A DNA stretch of 46,431 nt from Candidatus Roseilinea sp. (GTDB lineage Bacteria; Chloroflexota; Anaerolineae; J036; Brachytrichaceae). Made by a program: the position numbers and the translations under genes. Where the stretch lies: positions 1 to 46,431 of the forward strand of contig JANWYN010000100.1 of the NCBI GenBank assembly GCA_025055235.1. The letters run 5' to 3'. This document shows, piece by piece, positions 44,615 to 46,431 of this stretch. The first letter of the stretch is position 1. The number at the start of each line of letters is the position of its first letter. The notes under the pieces are model-generated. The model made no database searches. It was not told where the DNA came from and worked only from the letters and a program-made list of their open reading frames with translations.

Positions 44615-46431
44615 ATGTCTACACCCTTCCAACCCCACGATCTCTTCGTCTCACCGCTCGGTAACGACAACTGGTCGGGCCGGCTGCCCGAGCCGAATGC
44701 CGAAGGCACAGACGGCCCGCTCGCCACGCTCGCCCGCGCGCGCGACCTGCTGCGCCAGCGCAAACAGCGCGGGGAACTGCGCGGCCCGACGACGGTCTGG
44801 ATTCGCGGCGGGCGCTATGCGCTTGCCGCGCCGCTCGTCTTCACGCCGGATGACTCTGCGCCGGTGACCTACGCCGCCTACCCCGGCGAGCAGCCCGTCT
44901 TCAGCGGCGGGCGACGGATCACCGGCTGGCGCGTCGTTCCTCACCCCATCCACCCGTCATCAGGCGAGGTCTGGATGGCCGAACTGCCCGATGTCGCCGC
45001 CGGCAAGTGGGCTTTCCGGCAGCTCTTCGTCAACGGCGAACGCCGCCATCGCCCACGCTTGCCCAAGATCACGCCGGGCAGCGACGGGCGCAACGACTTC
45101 TATCGCATCGAACACGTGTCAAACGTGCGCCTCGAGAACGCGACGATCGCCGACCTGTTCGAGGGCTACGACCGGTTCATCGCCGCGCCCGGCCAGTTCG
45201 ATGCGTGGCGCAACCTGCACGACATCGAAGTCGTGGTATTGCACTACTGGATCGAGGAGCGCATGCCGGTCGCGTCCTACGACCCAAGCACGCGCGAGGT
45301 AGTCTCGACACGCTACAGTATGTTCGCCTTGCGCGACGACTTCATGCCGCGCTACGCCCGGTACTACGTGGACAACGTCTTCGAGGCGCTGACCGAGCCG
45401 GGCGAGTGGTATCTGGAGCGCGCGCCGGGCAGGCTGTACTACATCCCGCTGCCCGGCGAGCGCATCGAAACGGTTGAGGCCTACGCGCCGGTCACCGAGC
45501 AACTCCTCAAGCTGGCCGGCGATCCCGATCACGGTCGCTACGTCGAGTTCCTGCGCTTCCAGGGGCTGACCTTCGAGCATGCCGACTGGCGCGAGCTGGA
45601 CGTGTCGAACGAAGCGGACACCGGCATGCCCACCGCGCGGCGATACGCCGCTTCGCCACAGGCAGCCAGCCACGTGCCAGGGGCGATCGCGCTGGTCGGC
45701 GCGCGCTATTGCGCGATCGAGGACTGCGTCGTGCGCCACGTCGGCTACTACGGCATCGAGCTGGGCGATGGCTGCCGTGGAGTTCGCATCGTCGGCAACG
45801 ACATCGGCGATCTGGGCGGCGGCGGGATCAAGCTCACCGGCACGGACGCGAGCGGCCCGCTGTCTCGCCGCACCGGCGACAACCGCATCACCGACAATCA
45901 CATCCACGACGGCGGGAAGGTGTATCACAGTGCCATCGGCGTGTTCGCCAAGCACACCTTCGGCAACCGCATCGCCCACAACCACATCCACGACTTCTAT
46001 TACAGCGGCATCTCGTGCGGCTGGGTGTGGGGCTACCGCGAGAGCGTGAGCCGCGACAATCTCTTGGAGAAGAACCACATTCACCACCTGGGCAAAGGCT
46101 GGCTGAGCGACATGGGCGGCATCTACACGCTCGGCGTGCAGCCCGGCACGGTCATCCGTGGCAATTTGATCCACGACGTGGAGAAAGCCAACTACGGCGG
46201 CTGGGCGATCTATCTCGACGAGGGCAGTGCGCACATCGTCGTCGAGGACAACGTGTGTTACAACACCAGCAGCCAGCCGCACCACACGCACTATGGCCGC
46301 GAGAACATCCTGCGCAACAACATCTGGGCATTTGGCCGCGAAGGCCAGGTTGCGCTCAGCCGCGCCGAGTCACACGTCTCGCTTACCTTCGAGCGCAACA
46401 TCGTCGTCACTCGCGGCCAGCCGATCTTCAT
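44615..46431 (+). CDS. Right-handed parallel beta-helix protein, GH141-like, 5' part
   Basis: 605 codons are visible and the frame is still open at the window edge. The N-terminal DLFVSPLGNDNWSGRLPEPN and TVWIRGGRYALAAPLVFTPDD are the usual entry of pectin-lyase-fold proteins. From about residue 360 the repeated coils appear (YCAIEDCVVRHVGYYGIELGDGC, RIVGNDIGDLGGGGIKLTG, NRITDNHIHDGG, NRIAHNHIHDFYYSGI, LLEKNHIHHLG), rich in Asn/His turns. The architecture is most like GH141-type glycosidases (fucosidase/xylanase), by recall. There is no signal peptide, so it may act on imported oligosaccharides. It lies 29 bases after the permease, but the GC content jumps up here, so the neighbours may differ in origin. 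Confidence 0.8.
   Translation, partial: MSTPFQPHDLFVSPLGNDNWSGRLPEPNAEGTDGPLATLARARDLLRQRKQRGELRGPTTVWIRGGRYALAAPLVFTPDDSAPVTYAAYPGEQPVFSGGRRITGWRVVPHPIHPSSGEVWMAELPDVAAGKWAFRQLFVNGERRHRPRLPKITPGSDGRNDFYRIEHVSNVRLENATIADLFEGYDRFIAAPGQFDAWRNLHDIEVVVLHYWIEERMPVASYDPSTREVVSTRYSMFALRDDFMPRYARYYVDNVFEALTEPGEWYLERAPGRLYYIPLPGERIETVEAYAPVTEQLLKLAGDPDHGRYVEFLRFQGLTFEHADWRELDVSNEADTGMPTARRYAASPQAASHVPGAIALVGARYCAIEDCVVRHVGYYGIELGDGCRGVRIVGNDIGDLGGGGIKLTGTDASGPLSRRTGDNRITDNHIHDGGKVYHSAIGVFAKHTFGNRIAHNHIHDFYYSGISCGWVWGYRESVSRDNLLEKNHIHHLGKGWLSDMGGIYTLGVQPGTVIRGNLIHDVEKANYGGWAIYLDEGSAHIVVEDNVCYNTSSQPHHTHYGRENILRNNIWAFGREGQVALSRAESHVSLTFERNIVVTRGQPIF

Noticed and set aside
45119..46291. 390-codon minus-strand open frame opposite the beta-helix gene
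   Set aside because: Its Val/Ala/Asp-rich sequence is the antisense of regular Asn/His/Ile beta-helix coils; no family motif.

Overview
The window looks like a chromosomal segment of a GC-rich member of the Chloroflexota, probably Anaerolineae or a relative of the Thermoflexales/Roseilinea group. The reasons are an FMN-riboswitch-controlled RibXY-type riboflavin importer, a DUF2723 membrane glycosyltransferase, two-component and HTH architectures typical of that phylum, several genes lacking a Shine-Dalgarno sequence, and abundant short-unit (7-8 bp) tandem repeats. The assignment is inference from gene content; there is no rRNA or other phylogenetic marker here. No tRNA, rRNA or CRISPR array was recognised.

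Layout. 1-256: end of a Rieske ferredoxin gene. 257-3352: FMN riboswitch and a riboflavin/precursor ABC importer (permease, lipoprotein, ATPase). 3403-7358: c-di-AMP cyclase, a membrane AlkP-like protein whose metal ligands look lost, and XseA. 7439-11972: DUF2723 glycosyltransferase translationally coupled to a GT4 glycosyltransferase, with a divergent double-HTH regulator. 12321-15593: polar amino-acid importer (two permeases, ATPase, no binding protein). 15754-18863: DnaK, a strong terminator and a dGTPase. 18896-23399: an envelope cluster with a Thr/Pro-rich surface protein, an atypical winged-helix regulator, and a divergent ECF sigma/FecR pair. 23416-29129: small coiled-coil gene, cobalamin-dependent MetH carrying several repeat insertions, a frameshifted conserved gene, and an SDR epimerase/dehydrogenase. 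29285-33810: OmpR/histidine-kinase pair, DinB-like protein, sarcosine-oxidase-type flavoprotein and a HAS-barrel-like protein.

From about 33.9 to 44.6 kb the sequence is visibly poorer in GC than its surroundings. It holds a decayed region, a dead IS5-family element with intact 19-bp inverted repeats, a pseudokinase/receiver protein facing a hybrid histidine kinase, and a sugar-type ABC importer. In that importer one permease subunit is fused to a beta-propeller predicted to lie outside the membrane. It is followed by a GC-rich parallel beta-helix (GH141-like) protein that runs off the window. The inferred theme of this last part is sensing, uptake and processing of a plant- or mat-derived oligosaccharide.

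The two most unusual features are the propeller-permease fusion and the many heptamer/octamer arrays. The arrays are often arranged as inverted repeats. They lie between genes, across stop and start codons, and in frame inside coding regions, with five sites in metH alone.
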